Below, in pieces: positions 1 to 8,559 of a DNA stretch of 64,000 bases. A program made the translations under genes and the position numbers. The stretch's first letter is position 1, and each line of letters begins with the position of its first letter. A model generated the notes under the pieces. That model saw nothing but the letters and a program-made list of their open reading frames with translations. It searched no databases and was not told the origin of the DNA. The DNA comes from Methylocapsa sp. S129 (GTDB lineage: Bacteria; Pseudomonadota; Alphaproteobacteria; Rhizobiales; Beijerinckiaceae), in assembly GCF_009765995.1 (NCBI RefSeq), contig NZ_LMUI01000059.1, forward strand, positions 273,048-337,047, read 5' to 3'.

Positions 1-363
1 TTGCGCGATGAGCTGCGCACGCCGATGCGCCGAGAGGCCTTTGCCGATGCCGTCAAGCCCGAGCCGCGCGACCTCGTAGACCGTGAAGGGAAAGGACAAT
101 TGAGCGGCTTGCGTCATCACCGCGCGCTTGCAAGCGAGCAGCCGTGGCGCCAAGCGCTCGATAGCTACGCCGTCGCAGCAGATCGCGCCGGCGGTCGGCG
201 TCAATTCGCCGCTCAGAATTCGCAAAAGGGTAGATTTCCCAGCCCCGTTGGGGCCGATGACGATCGTGACGCGGCCAGGCGCTATCTCGAGTGAAACCGC
301 GTTGACGAGCGCACGGCGGCGCCAATGATAGCTCGCGCCCCGCGCCGACAGGAACCCGTTCAA
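1..363 (-). CDS. hmuV: Heme ABC transporter ATP-binding protein HmuV (N-terminal part)
   Basis: ATPase that powers heme import through the HmuU permease at the inner membrane. Only the first 121 codons lie in the window; the gene runs off the left edge. The Walker A motif GPNGAGKST is at about residues 37-45, with the usual 'TVYEVARLGL' region of heme/siderophore ATPases near residue 100. The best start is a TTG at 363 whose TTGA overlaps the stop of the upstream permease gene, which implies translational coupling. It is the last visible gene of a leftward hemP-hmuT-hmuU-hmuV operon. The family assignment rests on these motifs plus gene order. Confidence 0.9.
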   Translation of the reverse strand, partial: MNGFLSARGASYHWRRRALVNAVSLEIAPGRVTIVIGPNGAGKSTLLRILSGELTPTAGAICCDGVAIERLAPRLLACKRAVMTQAAQLSFPFTVYEVARLGLDGIGKGLSAHRRAQLIAQ

Positions 364-1457
364 GAGCGAAGGCTCCAGTCGCCGCGCAGCAGCAGCCAGA
401 GAAAAAAGGGCGCTCCGATGGCGGCGGTCAGAATGCCGATCGGCATTTCAGCGGGCGCGACGAGCGTGCGAGCCAAAATATCCGCTCCCGCCATCAGAGT
501 CGCGCCGGCGACGGCGCTGAGCGGCAGCAGCGCGCGATGATCCGGGCCGATCGCCAGGCGCAGAAGATGCGGCGCGACAATGCCGACAAAGCCGATGACG
601 CCCGCGGCCGCGACGCTCGCTCCGACCGCGATCGCGACAAGAAGAATGATCGCGATCTTCAAGCGCTGCACGCGAACGCCGAGATGGAAGGCCTCGGCCT
701 CGCCGAGCGCCATCGCGTTGAGGCCGCGCGATAGAAAGGGGGCGACGGCGACGAGCAAGACGCAGACCGGTGCGAGGACTTCGACTTTCGCCCAAGTCGC
801 TCCGCCGAGCGAGCCCATCGACCAGAAGGTCAGATCGCGCAATTGCCGGTCGTCGCTCACATAGGCCAGCAGCCCGGTGAGCGAACCGGCAAGAGCGGCG
901 AGCGCAACGCCGGCGAGCAACATCGTCGCAATCGAGGTCCGGCCGCCGCGCGTCGTCACCGCATAAAGGAACGCGGTCGAGGCCAGCGCGCCCAGGAAGG
1001 CCGCGGCGGGCAGAAGCGAGAAGGACGAACCGCCGGTCAAGCCCGCGGGCAGCTTTTCGCCCAACACGATTGTCGCCGCGGCGGCAAGACCGGCGCCGGC
1101 CGAGACGCCGACGAGGCCGGGATCGGCGAGCGGATTGCGAAAGAGGCCCTGCATCAGCGCGCCGGAGCCGCCGAGCGCCGAGCCGATCATGGCGCCGAGC
1201 AGCAGGCGGGGCAGCCTGATGTTCAGGACGACGAGCGCGTCTCTGCCGATATCGCCGGCGCCATAGGCGCCCGACCGGAACAGGATATCGAAGACGCGCG
1301 ACGGGGCGACCGACATTGCGCCATGCGTCAGCGACAGGATCGCGATGACGGCGAGCAGCGCGGCCAGCGCCACGCCGACCTGCGCCGTTCGCGGCGGTTC
1401 GTCCATTGTTATACGCGCGCCGGAGCGCGCTTCGTCCCCTTGTTCGCTCACCGCCAC
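360..1457 (-). CDS. hmuU: Heme ABC transporter permease HmuU (FecCD family)
   Basis: Inner-membrane permease for heme or another iron chelate. At about 365 residues with many hydrophobic helices it fits the FecCD/BtuC family. The signature stretch 'RLPRLLLGAMIGSALGGSG' near residue 105 and a 'GFVGIVAPHLLRL' segment near residue 290 are typical. Alternative GTG starts exist: 1457 overlaps hmuT by 10 nt, while a GTG at 1451 gives a GTGA overlap with the hmuT stop. It ends in a TTGA overlap with hmuV. Context (hemP, HmuT, heme receptor) argues for heme rather than a siderophore. Confidence 0.92.
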   Translation of the reverse strand: MAVSEQGDEARSGARITMDEPPRTAQVGVALAALLAVIAILSLTHGAMSVAPSRVFDILFRSGAYGAGDIGRDALVVLNIRLPRLLLGAMIGSALGGSGALMQGLFRNPLADPGLVGVSAGAGLAAAATIVLGEKLPAGLTGGSSFSLLPAAAFLGALASTAFLYAVTTRGGRTSIATMLLAGVALAALAGSLTGLLAYVSDDRQLRDLTFWSMGSLGGATWAKVEVLAPVCVLLVAVAPFLSRGLNAMALGEAEAFHLGVRVQRLKIAIILLVAIAVGASVAAAGVIGFVGIVAPHLLRLAIGPDHRALLPLSAVAGATLMAGADILARTLVAPAEMPIGILTAAIGAPFFLWLLLRGDWSLRS

Positions 1458-2428
1458 GCGGTCGCCTTGGGCAGAGGCGGCAGGGCGAGATCGGGATAGA
1501 GCGCCGTCATCAGATCGCGCGCCGCGTCGGGCGTGCGCGGACCGAATCCGAGAAGATAGAGCCCGTCCATCCCGATCAGCGTCTTCTTTGTCGCGGCCGG
1601 GGTCGCGGCAAAGCTCGGCAGGGCGAACATTTCATCGGCTGCGCCGACAAGATTGCCATTGGTCATTTTCAAAATCGCATCAGGCGCGGCGGCGATCACC
1701 GCTTCGTCGGTCATCGGCTTGTAACCCTCTATGCCTTCGGCCGCGTTCACCGCGCCGGCGAGCTTGATGATCGCATCGGCCGCACTGCCGTGGCCGCCGA
1801 CCATGGGCCTGCCGTTCTGCAACGAAAGCACGAAGAGAACGCGCGCCGGCTTGACGATCTTGGCGCGCATCGCGTCGATGAGCGTAAAGCGCGCGCGCGT
1901 CTCGTCCGCGAGTTTGGCGGCGCGGTCGCTCTCGCCAAGCAGGCGGCCGACGGCCTCAATCTTCTGGGCTACGCCGTCTGCACTCGGCTCGTCATGCACA
2001 TAGGTCAACGGGACGCCCGCATCGGTCACGAGCTTGAGCGCCGCGGGCGGACCCGAGCCGTCGATGACGATCACCGAACGTGGCTTGAGCGAGAGGATTC
2101 CTTCGGCCGATAGCGCCCGCATGTAGCCAACGTTCGGCGCGTTTTTCAGCGCCTCGGTCGGATAGACGCTCGTCGTATCCAGGCCGACGATACGATTCTG
2201 AAGACCCAGCGCATAGACGATCTCGGTGATCGATCCCCCGATCGTCACGACCCGATTGGCGCCGACCGTCTGGGCGCGCGCCGTCTCGACGGGCGCGTTG
2301 ATCACGCCGATCGGTCCCGTCCAGAAAAGACAAGCCGCCAGCACGACCGGAATGGCGCAACATTCAGCGCCCGACAGGATATGAGCAATGCGCGCGCGAC
2401 TTCCAGCTAGCATTTCGAACCTCGTCAT
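1448..2428 (-). CDS. hmuT: Periplasmic heme-binding protein HmuT
   Basis: Periplasmic binding protein that hands heme to HmuU. It belongs to the TroA/BtuF-like class III binding proteins: 'RVVTIGGSITEIVYALG' opens the first lobe and 'VGYMRALSAEGILSLKP' is the second typical block. The N-terminus (from ATG 2428) has a basic stretch and a hydrophobic segment ending near 'TARAQ', consistent with a signal peptide. The open frame reads on to 2620, but the extra codons overlap hemP out of frame. The ATG at 2428 overlaps the hemP stop as ATGA, so it is preferred. Confidence 0.9.
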   Translation of the reverse strand: MTRFEMLAGSRARIAHILSGAECCAIPVVLAACLFWTGPIGVINAPVETARAQTVGANRVVTIGGSITEIVYALGLQNRIVGLDTTSVYPTEALKNAPNVGYMRALSAEGILSLKPRSVIVIDGSGPPAALKLVTDAGVPLTYVHDEPSADGVAQKIEAVGRLLGESDRAAKLADETRARFTLIDAMRAKIVKPARVLFVLSLQNGRPMVGGHGSAADAIIKLAGAVNAAEGIEGYKPMTDEAVIAAAPDAILKMTNGNLVGAADEMFALPSFAATPAATKKTLIGMDGLYLLGFGPRTPDAARDLMTALYPDLALPPLPKATAWR

Positions 2429-2607
2429 TTCGTAAGAATGAGTTTGTCTTTCGCCGTGATGCGCAGTCGATAACGCTCGCCGGCATGGATGATGGTCGCC
2501 TCCCGACCACCGGCGAGGAGATCGCGGACGTCGATGACGGGCGCGCCCGGTCGCTGCGGACTGTTCTGGCTTCCAGCCGCGGGCGGATTTAGCGTCTCGC
2601 CGATCAT
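2425..2607 (-). CDS. hemP: Hemin uptake protein HemP
   Basis: Small 60-residue protein of the HemP family. The diagnostic C-terminal block is visible: 'LLAGGREATIIHAGERYRLR' followed by 'KLILTK' at the very end. HemP homologues are found beside heme uptake genes in proteobacteria; in some rhizobia the homologue (HmuP) activates transcription of the heme receptor operon. Here it is first in the leftward hemP-hmuT-hmuU-hmuV operon, coupled to hmuT by ATGA, and divergent from the receptor gene. An Irr-like ICE box lies about 40 bp upstream. Confidence 0.88.
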   Translation of the reverse strand: MIGETLNPPAAGSQNSPQRPGAPVIDVRDLLAGGREATIIHAGERYRLRITAKDKLILTK

Positions 2608-2647
2608 TGTTGCTTCGCAAGTTTAGAATGTGTCAAAACTACGATTC

Positions 2648-2664
2648 CTTAGAATTTTTCTCAA
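2648..2664. promoter_or_regulatory. Putative Irr iron-control element (ICE box)
   Basis: CTTAGAATTTTTCTCAA matches the reported ICE consensus TTTAGAA-N3-TTCTAAA at 12 of 14 positions. It sits in the divergent region between hemP and the heme receptor gene. Further TTTAGAA half-sites occur at 2622-2628 and 2674-2680. Irr binding is inferred from the match and from the heme-uptake context; no Irr gene is in the window. Confidence 0.55.
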
Positions 2665-2774
2665 CAACGTTCAGTTTAGAATTGAATAAAAGTGGATTTC
2701 GTAAGTCGTGTTGACACGAATATTATGAGTTAGTAAATCCAGTCAAGCCGCATGGATCGTCCAACGCGGCGGCG

Positions 2775-2814
2775 AGCCAGCCAGCGACGCTTTAGAAGCG
2801 TCAAGCCAGCCAGC
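2775..2814. repeat. Direct repeat flanking a short hairpin in the receptor leader
   Basis: The 11-mer AGCCAGCCAGC occurs at 2775-2785 and again at 2804-2814. Between them is an inverted repeat GACGCT-TTAGA-AGCGTC (2786-2802). The element is in the 5' leader, 33 bp before the receptor ATG. It could be a regulator site or an RNA structure; its function is unknown. Confidence 0.4.
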
Positions 2815-2846
2815 AAATATTCAATAAAGCTGGGGGTTTAAGGGCT

Positions 2847-5024
2847 ATGGATTCTGTTCGCCGCGTATCGTTGCTCATGTCTTCATCCGCCGTGTTGGCG
2901 GCGCTCGCGCTTTCCGTCGGGGCGGCGTCAGCGCAACAGGCCGGCAGCTTGGCCGCAAGCGCACCCGCGCAGGGCGGCGTCGACGTCAATCTCGACACGA
3001 TCACCGTGACCGCGACAAAGACGGAAGAATCGGTCGTCGACACGATGGCGGGCGCCAGCGTCGTGACAGGCAAGCAGATCAAGCAGCAGCAGCCGGGTTC
3101 GATTTCCGAGATGCTGCAGAACGTTCCCGGCGTCGCCGCGCAGGTGACGCCAAACGATCCCGGACAGTCGATCAACATCCGCGGCATGCAGGATTTCGGC
3201 CGCGTCAATGTGCTCGTCGATGGCGCGCGGCAGGATTATCAAATCTCCGGCCACAACGCGAACGGCACGTTCTATCTCGATCCGGAATTTGTTGGCCAGG
3301 CCGACGTCGTGCGCGGCCCGGTGTCGAACATTTATGGGTCAGGCGCCATCGGCGGCGTTGTCTCGTTTCGCACCCGCGACATCAACGACCTCCTCAAGCC
3401 AGACGAAAATTATGGCGTGCAAGAGCATGTCGTCGTCGGCACGAACGGCGCTGGCGTCGTCACCTCGACATCAGCCGGCGCCAGAATCGGCACGGCGGCC
3501 GATATTTATGGGCAGCTCATCTACCGCAACGCCGACTCTTTTCAGGACGGCGTGGGAGACACGGCGCCCGATACCGGCAGCCAGTTGCTCGGCGGATTGC
3601 TGAAGCTTAACGTACGGCCCTCCGACGGACAACAGATCTCCGCGACCGCGCTGACGCAGAACAATCGCTTCACGAATGATGGCACGAGCACAGCCGGCCC
3701 CCGCTTCGACAACAACGTCACGACCGGCACTTACACGCTGGGCTACAAGTTCGCGTCGCCAGACACGCCGCTGATCGATTTCGATTCGAAGATCTATTAT
3801 TCGACGACCCAGAACCGCCAGACCTTCGTCGCGCCCGATGCGCTCGGCGTTTATTCGGCGCTCGGCGTCATGCCTGGCGACGCTCTGGACGACAAGGTCG
3901 ACACCTACGGCTTCGACATTCACAACACGTCACGGTTCAGCACGGGCGCGGTCAACCACGCTCTGACGATTGGCGGCGACGGCGTGCTGGACAACGTTCA
4001 TACATTCGACGACGCTGGCGGCTACGTCGCGGCGTTGACGCCTTCGGGGCGGCGCACGCTTTCGGGCGCCTTCATCCAGGACGAGATGAGTTATGGCGGC
4101 TGGCTGCGCGTGCTGGGCGCGATCCGCTATGACGATTATCAATTGCACGGCGGCGATGTGGAATCGAGCGGCGAGCATGTTTCGCCCAAACTGACGATCG
4201 GCGTTACGCCAATCAAGGGCCTGGAGTTCTACGGCACCTATGCGGAAGGCTATCGCGCGCCCTCGGTCACCGAGACCTTGATCGAAGGCGTGCATCCCTT
4301 TCCGGCCTTCGACATCCTGCCCAACTCAACGCTGCGGCCGGAGACGGCGCATAATCTGGAGGCCGGCGTCAACTTAAAGTACGATGACGTGTTCAAGTCC
4401 GGCGACAGCTTTCGGGGCAAGATCACGGCCTTCACCAACCGGGTCGACGATTACATCGACATAGAGCCGGTCGGCTCGCCCTATCTCGTGCCGTTCATCC
4501 CGGGAGCGCCCGCTTCGCTTTGCGGGGCGGAGCCATTTCTCTGTTTTCCCATCACGTCGTATCAATATGTCAACGTCGCCAAGGCGCGGCTTCAGGGCGT
4601 CGAGCTCGAAGGCGCTTACGACTGGGGCCGTGGCTTCCTTTCCGTCGCTGGCTCGGCGATCGACGGCAAGAATCTGGTCGACGGCCTGGCGCTCGCCACC
4701 GTCCCCCCCTATCGAGCCAGCACGACGCTGGGGTTCCGCTTCCTCAACGACAATTCGCTAACCGTCGGCGGTCGCTTCACGCTGGTCGGCGCCAGTGCGA
4801 AAAACGTGCCGATCGCTGCGGACAGCGACGGAACGACACCCCTGCCGAGCGCCGCCTATGGCCTCGTCGACCTCTTCGCGTCCTATGCCTACAACGATCG
4901 GGTCAGCGGCGACCTGAGCATCACCAATCTGTTCAACAAGCAATACACCCAATTTCTCGACGTCGAACCCAACGCCGGCATCACCGTCAAAGCCGGCCTG
5001 ACCATCAAATTCGCTTCGAAATGA
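2847..5024 (+). CDS. hmuR: TonB-dependent heme/hemoglobin receptor
   Basis: Outer-membrane TonB-dependent receptor, 725 residues. It has an N-terminal signal peptide ending near 'GAASAQ', then a plug domain with 'DTITVTATKTEESVVDT', 'VPGV', 'INIRGM' and 'VRGPVSNIYGSGAIGG', then a long beta-barrel. The barrel carries 'YAEGYRAPSVTE' (the FRAP-box position of heme receptors) and 'LRPETAHNLEAG'. The C-terminus reads 'LTIKFASK', three residues past the aromatic residue that usually ends barrels. It heads a rightward heme operon and is divergent from hemP across an ICE-like box, so iron/heme regulation is likely. Confidence 0.9.
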   Translation: MDSVRRVSLLMSSSAVLAALALSVGAASAQQAGSLAASAPAQGGVDVNLDTITVTATKTEESVVDTMAGASVVTGKQIKQQQPGSISEMLQNVPGVAAQVTPNDPGQSINIRGMQDFGRVNVLVDGARQDYQISGHNANGTFYLDPEFVGQADVVRGPVSNIYGSGAIGGVVSFRTRDINDLLKPDENYGVQEHVVVGTNGAGVVTSTSAGARIGTAADIYGQLIYRNADSFQDGVGDTAPDTGSQLLGGLLKLNVRPSDGQQISATALTQNNRFTNDGTSTAGPRFDNNVTTGTYTLGYKFASPDTPLIDFDSKIYYSTTQNRQTFVAPDALGVYSALGVMPGDALDDKVDTYGFDIHNTSRFSTGAVNHALTIGGDGVLDNVHTFDDAGGYVAALTPSGRRTLSGAFIQDEMSYGGWLRVLGAIRYDDYQLHGGDVESSGEHVSPKLTIGVTPIKGLEFYGTYAEGYRAPSVTETLIEGVHPFPAFDILPNSTLRPETAHNLEAGVNLKYDDVFKSGDSFRGKITAFTNRVDDYIDIEPVGSPYLVPFIPGAPASLCGAEPFLCFPITSYQYVNVAKARLQGVELEGAYDWGRGFLSVAGSAIDGKNLVDGLALATVPPYRASTTLGFRFLNDNSLTVGGRFTLVGASAKNVPIAADSDGTTPLPSAAYGLVDLFASYAYNDRVSGDLSITNLFNKQYTQFLDVEPNAGITVKAGLTIKFASK

Positions 5025-5063
5025 TCTGATCCCCAGCGCTATTTTACCTCACGGAGTTGCAAG

Positions 5064-5399
5064 ATGTTTATCGCCATGAATCGGTTCAAGGTCATCAAAG
5101 GCGAAGAGAAGGCCTTCGAGCATCTCTGGCTTTCGCGCGAGACCTATCTCGATCAATTGCCAGGCTTCATCGAATTCCGACTGTTGCGCGGACCCGAGCG
5201 AGACGATCACACGCTCTACTCTTCGCACACGCTCTGGGCTGACAAGGAGATGTTCGCCGCCTGGACGCAATCGGAACAGTTCCGCGCCGCTCACGCCAAA
5301 GCTGGCGGCAATAAACCGCTGCATCTCGGCCATCCCGAATTCGAGGGTTTTGAGACGATCCAGCTCATTAGGAATCCTCGCCTGCAAGATGTCGCCTGA
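5064..5399 (+). CDS. IsdG/HmuD-type heme-degrading monooxygenase (ABM fold)
   Basis: Cytoplasmic heme-degrading enzyme of the antibiotic biosynthesis monooxygenase fold, 111 residues, the normal length. The Asn-Trp-His triad of the IsdG family is present: Asn6 in 'FIAMNRF', Trp67 in 'FAAWTQSEQF' and His77 in 'RAAHAK'. It follows the receptor by 39 bp and precedes HutX by a few bases, so it is probably co-transcribed. It should open the imported heme ring to release iron. Rhizobial relatives are called HmuD/HmuQ. Confidence 0.85.
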   Translation: MFIAMNRFKVIKGEEKAFEHLWLSRETYLDQLPGFIEFRLLRGPERDDHTLYSSHTLWADKEMFAAWTQSEQFRAAHAKAGGNKPLHLGHPEFEGFETIQLIRNPRLQDVA

Positions 5400-5403
5400 G
5401 GAT

Positions 5404-5955
5404 ATGACCATGTTCGCCCTATCCGCCGAAACAGACCAGGCGATTCGCGCGGCGCTGGCGGTCGAGCCCGATGGCGTCCTCGATGAGATCGCGCGCCGCC
5501 ATGGCGCGCCGCTGCGCGCGGTCTTCGATCGTCTGCCGGCTGGCGCGGCGTTCGCCGCGGCCGGCGCGCGATTCGAGGCCGTCTGGCGTGAACTGACGAC
5601 CTGGGGGCCGGTCATGTTCATCGTCCATACCGAGGACGGCGTTTTCGAAACGAAGGCCGAACTGCCGCCGGGAGAGGCGGGGCGAGGCTATTTCAACATT
5701 CATGGCGACAGCCCGCTCGGCGGGCATATCCGCGCCGATCGCTGCGCGGCGATCTATTTCATCGACAGGCCTTTCTTCAAGCGTCGCTCCTGCTCGCTTC
5801 AGTTCATCAACCTGGACGGCGGCGCGATGTTCAAGGTCTTCGTCGCGCGTGACAATAAGCGGGAGCTTCTCGCCGATCAGCTCGATCGCTTTGAGCGTCT
5901 GCGCCAGACCGAGGCGCTGAGCGCGAAGACGATGGAAGAGGCGGCGGACGCGTGA
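5404..5955 (+). CDS. hutX: HutX/HuvX-family cytosolic heme utilization protein
   Basis: About 183 residues, matching the HutX/HuvX heme-carrier family. Recognisable blocks are 'GPVMFIVHTEDGVFETK', 'GYFNIHGDSPLGGHI' and 'CAAIYFIDRPFFKRRSCSLQFI', plus 'DGGAMFKVFVARDNKRELL'. It likely accepts heme in the cytosol and passes it to the neighbouring monooxygenase. An upstream GAGG at 5398 suits the ATG at 5410 better than that at 5404; the open frame also extends back into the previous gene. It stands in place of the HmuS-type protein usual in rhizobia. Confidence 0.85.
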   Translation: MTMFALSAETDQAIRAALAVEPDGVLDEIARRHGAPLRAVFDRLPAGAAFAAAGARFEAVWRELTTWGPVMFIVHTEDGVFETKAELPPGEAGRGYFNIHGDSPLGGHIRADRCAAIYFIDRPFFKRRSCSLQFINLDGGAMFKVFVARDNKRELLADQLDRFERLRQTEALSAKTMEEAADA

Positions 5956-6191
5956 ACGGCGCACGTGCGAGTGGGCGACGGACAAATCCGCTCTGGCGCC
6001 TCGCCGCAGCGTCGTTGAGTTTGCTCGCCCTCGTGATCTCCGAGCGCCTTGTCGCATCATCGGGCGATCCCGCGCTTGACGCGGAGGCTGTCGCGCTGCC
6101 CCGTCGCTGCAGCCCGGTTCCGTTCCCGCCGCCCGAATTTGGTCACGGCCACGTCATTACGCTGACTGTGCCGATCCGGTTCAATCGTTAG
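5952..6191 (+). CDS. Miniature TonB-like protein (TM anchor plus partial TonB C-terminus)
   Basis: A 79-residue ORF starting at a GTG that overlaps the hutX stop (GTGA). Residues 14-30 ('LWRLAAASLSLLALVIS') form a membrane segment. It runs almost directly into a TonB C-terminal-like half: 'SSGDPALDAEAVAL' and 'PFPPPEFGHGHVITLTVPIR' resemble the 'sGnpaLDraAl', 'PFPpPP' and 'ltvPIrF' motifs of TonB. The proline-rich periplasmic linker and much of the C-terminal fold are absent. It could be a decayed tonB or a reduced functional variant. Its position after the receptor operon supports TonB ancestry. Confidence 0.55.
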   Translation: MNGARASGRRTNPLWRLAAASLSLLALVISERLVASSGDPALDAEAVALPRRCSPVPFPPPEFGHGHVITLTVPIRFNR

Positions 6192-6250
6192 AGTGACGCG
6201 CGACGAGGCGGGCTTGGCAGAGAGCGCCTGAGTCGTGCGATTCACGCTCG

Positions 6251-6601
6251 CTATCGTATTTCGTCGAGGACGTCTGAGCCCTTTTTCAAGCTGATCTTCC
6301 GATCAAGTTTTTGTCTGACGGCCTCGTCAAACATCGCTCTCGCAATCGAGAGATCGGAGGCGCTCCCCAGAATTTCCTCAGACTCGCCTTCGGCGTCGGC
6401 GGCAACGATGCGAAACCCATGCTCGACGATCGTTCGCCGCGCCGCCTCATCGCTATCGTAATGGGTATGGATGACGCCAAGCAGAAGCTCGGTCGAATGT
6501 GGCGACAATTGAGCGCCCGCGCCGGCTTGAGCGCATTCCTCAAGCTGATCCGCCAATTTTCGCAGGTCGCTGATTGAGGTCATTGTCGAATCGGCAGTCA
6601 C
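6251..6601 (-). CDS. Hypothetical protein, coupled to the upstream ORF
   Basis: An acidic, soluble 116-residue protein with no family I recognise. The sequence begins with a helical segment ('ISDLRKLADQLEECAQAG') and ends with a Lys/Asp-rich tail; there is no signal peptide or membrane segment. The GTG at 6601 overlaps the stop of the upstream gene (GTGA), a sign of coupling; an internal ATG at 6583 is an alternative start. No regulatory signal or functional context beyond the partner gene is visible. Confidence 0.5.
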   Translation of the reverse strand: MTADSTMTSISDLRKLADQLEECAQAGAGAQLSPHSTELLLGVIHTHYDSDEAARRTIVEHGFRIVAADAEGESEEILGSASDLSIARAMFDEAVRQKLDRKISLKKGSDVLDEIR

Positions 6602-7239
6602 CCGCCGCAGTCCGTCTGCGCCGCGTCGAATATTGCGGCGATGATTCGTTCCCAGCGGCGTTCAGGGTCATAATCTGGAACGAGGTCTCCTGTGCCCAGA
6701 CTTGACATTCCGGCTCCCCCAAGCCGATTGAATGATATGGGCATCGGTTCCGACGCGCTGATGAGCAAGGCGCATTCCCCGCGTAATCCCGGCTCTTGGC
6801 CGCGACCAAATCGCCGTGTCCCGGCGCGCCATGCTTTCGCCCCGCGCCGCAGATAACAATAATGAGTTAAGGCATGAGCTTTCGTATCGGAAGCGATCCA
6901 TTTGAACAGCGACTGTTCAAAAATGTGCATCAATCGCCAACGCCAGTCTTTCACACCCCTCAAAGCGCCAACCGAAACCATCCATCGTGACTTTCGACTG
7001 GCTGCGCTATGCGCGGTGAAGATTGAGAGACGGCCGTGAGCCAGATCGAAACGCCGCACGGCAATGGATCGGAAACTCTGCGAAAACAACTGATCGCGAC
7101 TTGCTAGGAAGCACTCGATTTCCGGCTTGCAAAGCCGGACCACTGTGAAGGTCGCCGCAACCGCCAAAAATGGCATGAGGGCGCCAACGCCCGTCCATCG
7201 GGCGAGCGCCGTGAAATAAATTACTTGTGGATCAAGCAT
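6598..7239 (-). CDS. Hypothetical protein with N-terminal membrane segment
   Basis: A 213-residue ORF of unknown family. The N-terminus is hydrophobic ('ALMPFLAVAATFTVVRLC', about residues 20-37), suggesting a membrane anchor; the rest is basic and soluble. The C-terminal 'DYDPERRWERIIAAIFDA' looks like ordered protein. Composition here is poorer in GC than the neighbours, with an AT-rich promoter-like stretch upstream (7240-7270). The stop overlaps the next gene's start (GTGA), the main argument that it is real. It is divergent from the LysR gene, which may control it. Confidence 0.4.
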   Translation of the reverse strand: MLDPQVIYFTALARWTGVGALMPFLAVAATFTVVRLCKPEIECFLASRDQLFSQSFRSIAVRRFDLAHGRLSIFTAHSAASRKSRWMVSVGALRGVKDWRWRLMHIFEQSLFKWIASDTKAHALTHYCYLRRGAKAWRAGTRRFGRGQEPGLRGECALLISASEPMPISFNRLGGAGMSSLGTGDLVPDYDPERRWERIIAAIFDAAQTDCGG

Positions 7240-7400
7240 TTAATTTGAATTAACCATTTCATTTTCTCGCCGCCAGCATGTGTTCTGTTAGAACGCGTAT
7301 ACTTAATTCGACTGCCAGGAATTCTGCGCAGCGAAGCCGATATTTGGACGTCGCCGCATCGTTCGTCAGCGGCGCCCAACCGATTGCCGGGAACATTGTC

Positions 7401-8420
7401 ATGGACCATCCCTTCAGGACTGGAGCACCGTCCATTAGCAAATTGGCGATCGAAGACGGGAGTCTGCTAAGCGGTCGCTACTGGGGGGAATTGCGCACTT
7501 TTCTTGCGGTGGCGAAGGCCAAGAGCCTGAATCGGGCGGCCGACGAACTAGGCGTCAGCCGGATGACCGCGGGGCGCGAGATCAGGCGGCTGCAGGACGC
7601 GATCGGCGCTCAGCTTGTCGTGTTCAGCAAGACCGGCGCGGCCCTCACCCGAAGAGGCGAGGGATTGGCTCAGGCGCTGCAACGAGTCGACCAGGAAATC
7701 CATACGCTCACCAACGATCTTCGCGCCGAACTCGGCCAGGCGGAAGGCACCGTGCGGCTCAGCGTTACCGATGGGATCGGCGTCATATTCGTTGTTCCTG
7801 GCCTGAGGAGGTTGGCGCTAGACCACCCTCGCATTCGCGTGGAGTTGAAGAGCCCCCAGAACTATCTCAGCCTGGTCGAAAACCAGACCGACCTGATGGT
7901 CGGATTTGCGCGGGAGAGTCATCAGGATTTGACGTCGGTGCGCATGGGGACGTTTCGCTACATGCCGCTCGTCAGCCGATCCTATGTCGAGAGAATGGGT
8001 CTGCCGACGCCCGACAATCTTCAGAATCATCTGTTCATCGATTCTGATCGATATTCGTCGAAGGTGGAGGTTTGGAGCCCGTGGCGAAACCTCGTTGAAC
8101 GCGGGACCGTCTCGCATCGCTGCGATGCTCCGATCACCTACGCCATGATGGTCAAGGCTGGCCTCGGCATCGGCCTGCTCGCCAGCTATAACGTTCAGGA
8201 GCCCGCATTCATTCGGCTCGACCTCGACTGTACGGTCGCGATCCCGCTCTATTTGACGGCCTTGACCGAGCGTCTCCAGGCCAAACCCGTGCAGGTCGTC
8301 TTCGATTTGCTTTTGTCTCTTCTGAGCGCGGACAATCCGTGGTTCGCCAAGCAGATGACTCTCGAAGTGGGCCGCGACTCTCCGTTCAACGAAGGCTACC
8401 AGAGGCTTTTCAATCTTTAG
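7401..8420 (+). CDS. LysR-family transcriptional regulator
   Basis: A DNA-binding regulator of about 339 residues. The winged HTH is near residues 30-80: 'ELRTFLAVAKAKSLNRAADE' followed by 'LGVSRMTAGREIRRLQDAIG' and 'LVVFSKTGAALTRRG'. The remainder is the periplasmic-binding-like effector domain ('VRLSVTDGIGVIFVVPGLRR'). The frame extends upstream to 7278, but the ATG at 7401 gives a normal LysR N-terminus. It is divergent from the coupled hypothetical pair, its most likely target. No effector can be inferred. Confidence 0.85.
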   Translation: MDHPFRTGAPSISKLAIEDGSLLSGRYWGELRTFLAVAKAKSLNRAADELGVSRMTAGREIRRLQDAIGAQLVVFSKTGAALTRRGEGLAQALQRVDQEIHTLTNDLRAELGQAEGTVRLSVTDGIGVIFVVPGLRRLALDHPRIRVELKSPQNYLSLVENQTDLMVGFARESHQDLTSVRMGTFRYMPLVSRSYVERMGLPTPDNLQNHLFIDSDRYSSKVEVWSPWRNLVERGTVSHRCDAPITYAMMVKAGLGIGLLASYNVQEPAFIRLDLDCTVAIPLYLTALTERLQAKPVQVVFDLLLSLLSADNPWFAKQMTLEVGRDSPFNEGYQRLFNL

Positions 8421-8559
8421 CGGCCGGCGCGCGAGCGGTTCATGGTCTTGGCTTGTTATGTCCGGGATCAAGGTGGATGGAGAATTGAAATCCGCCGCCT
8501 CGCCAGCGGATCGGAGCTCGTCTTCGGGGTCCGGAGCCCACGGGCTCCGGCGCAAGGCG

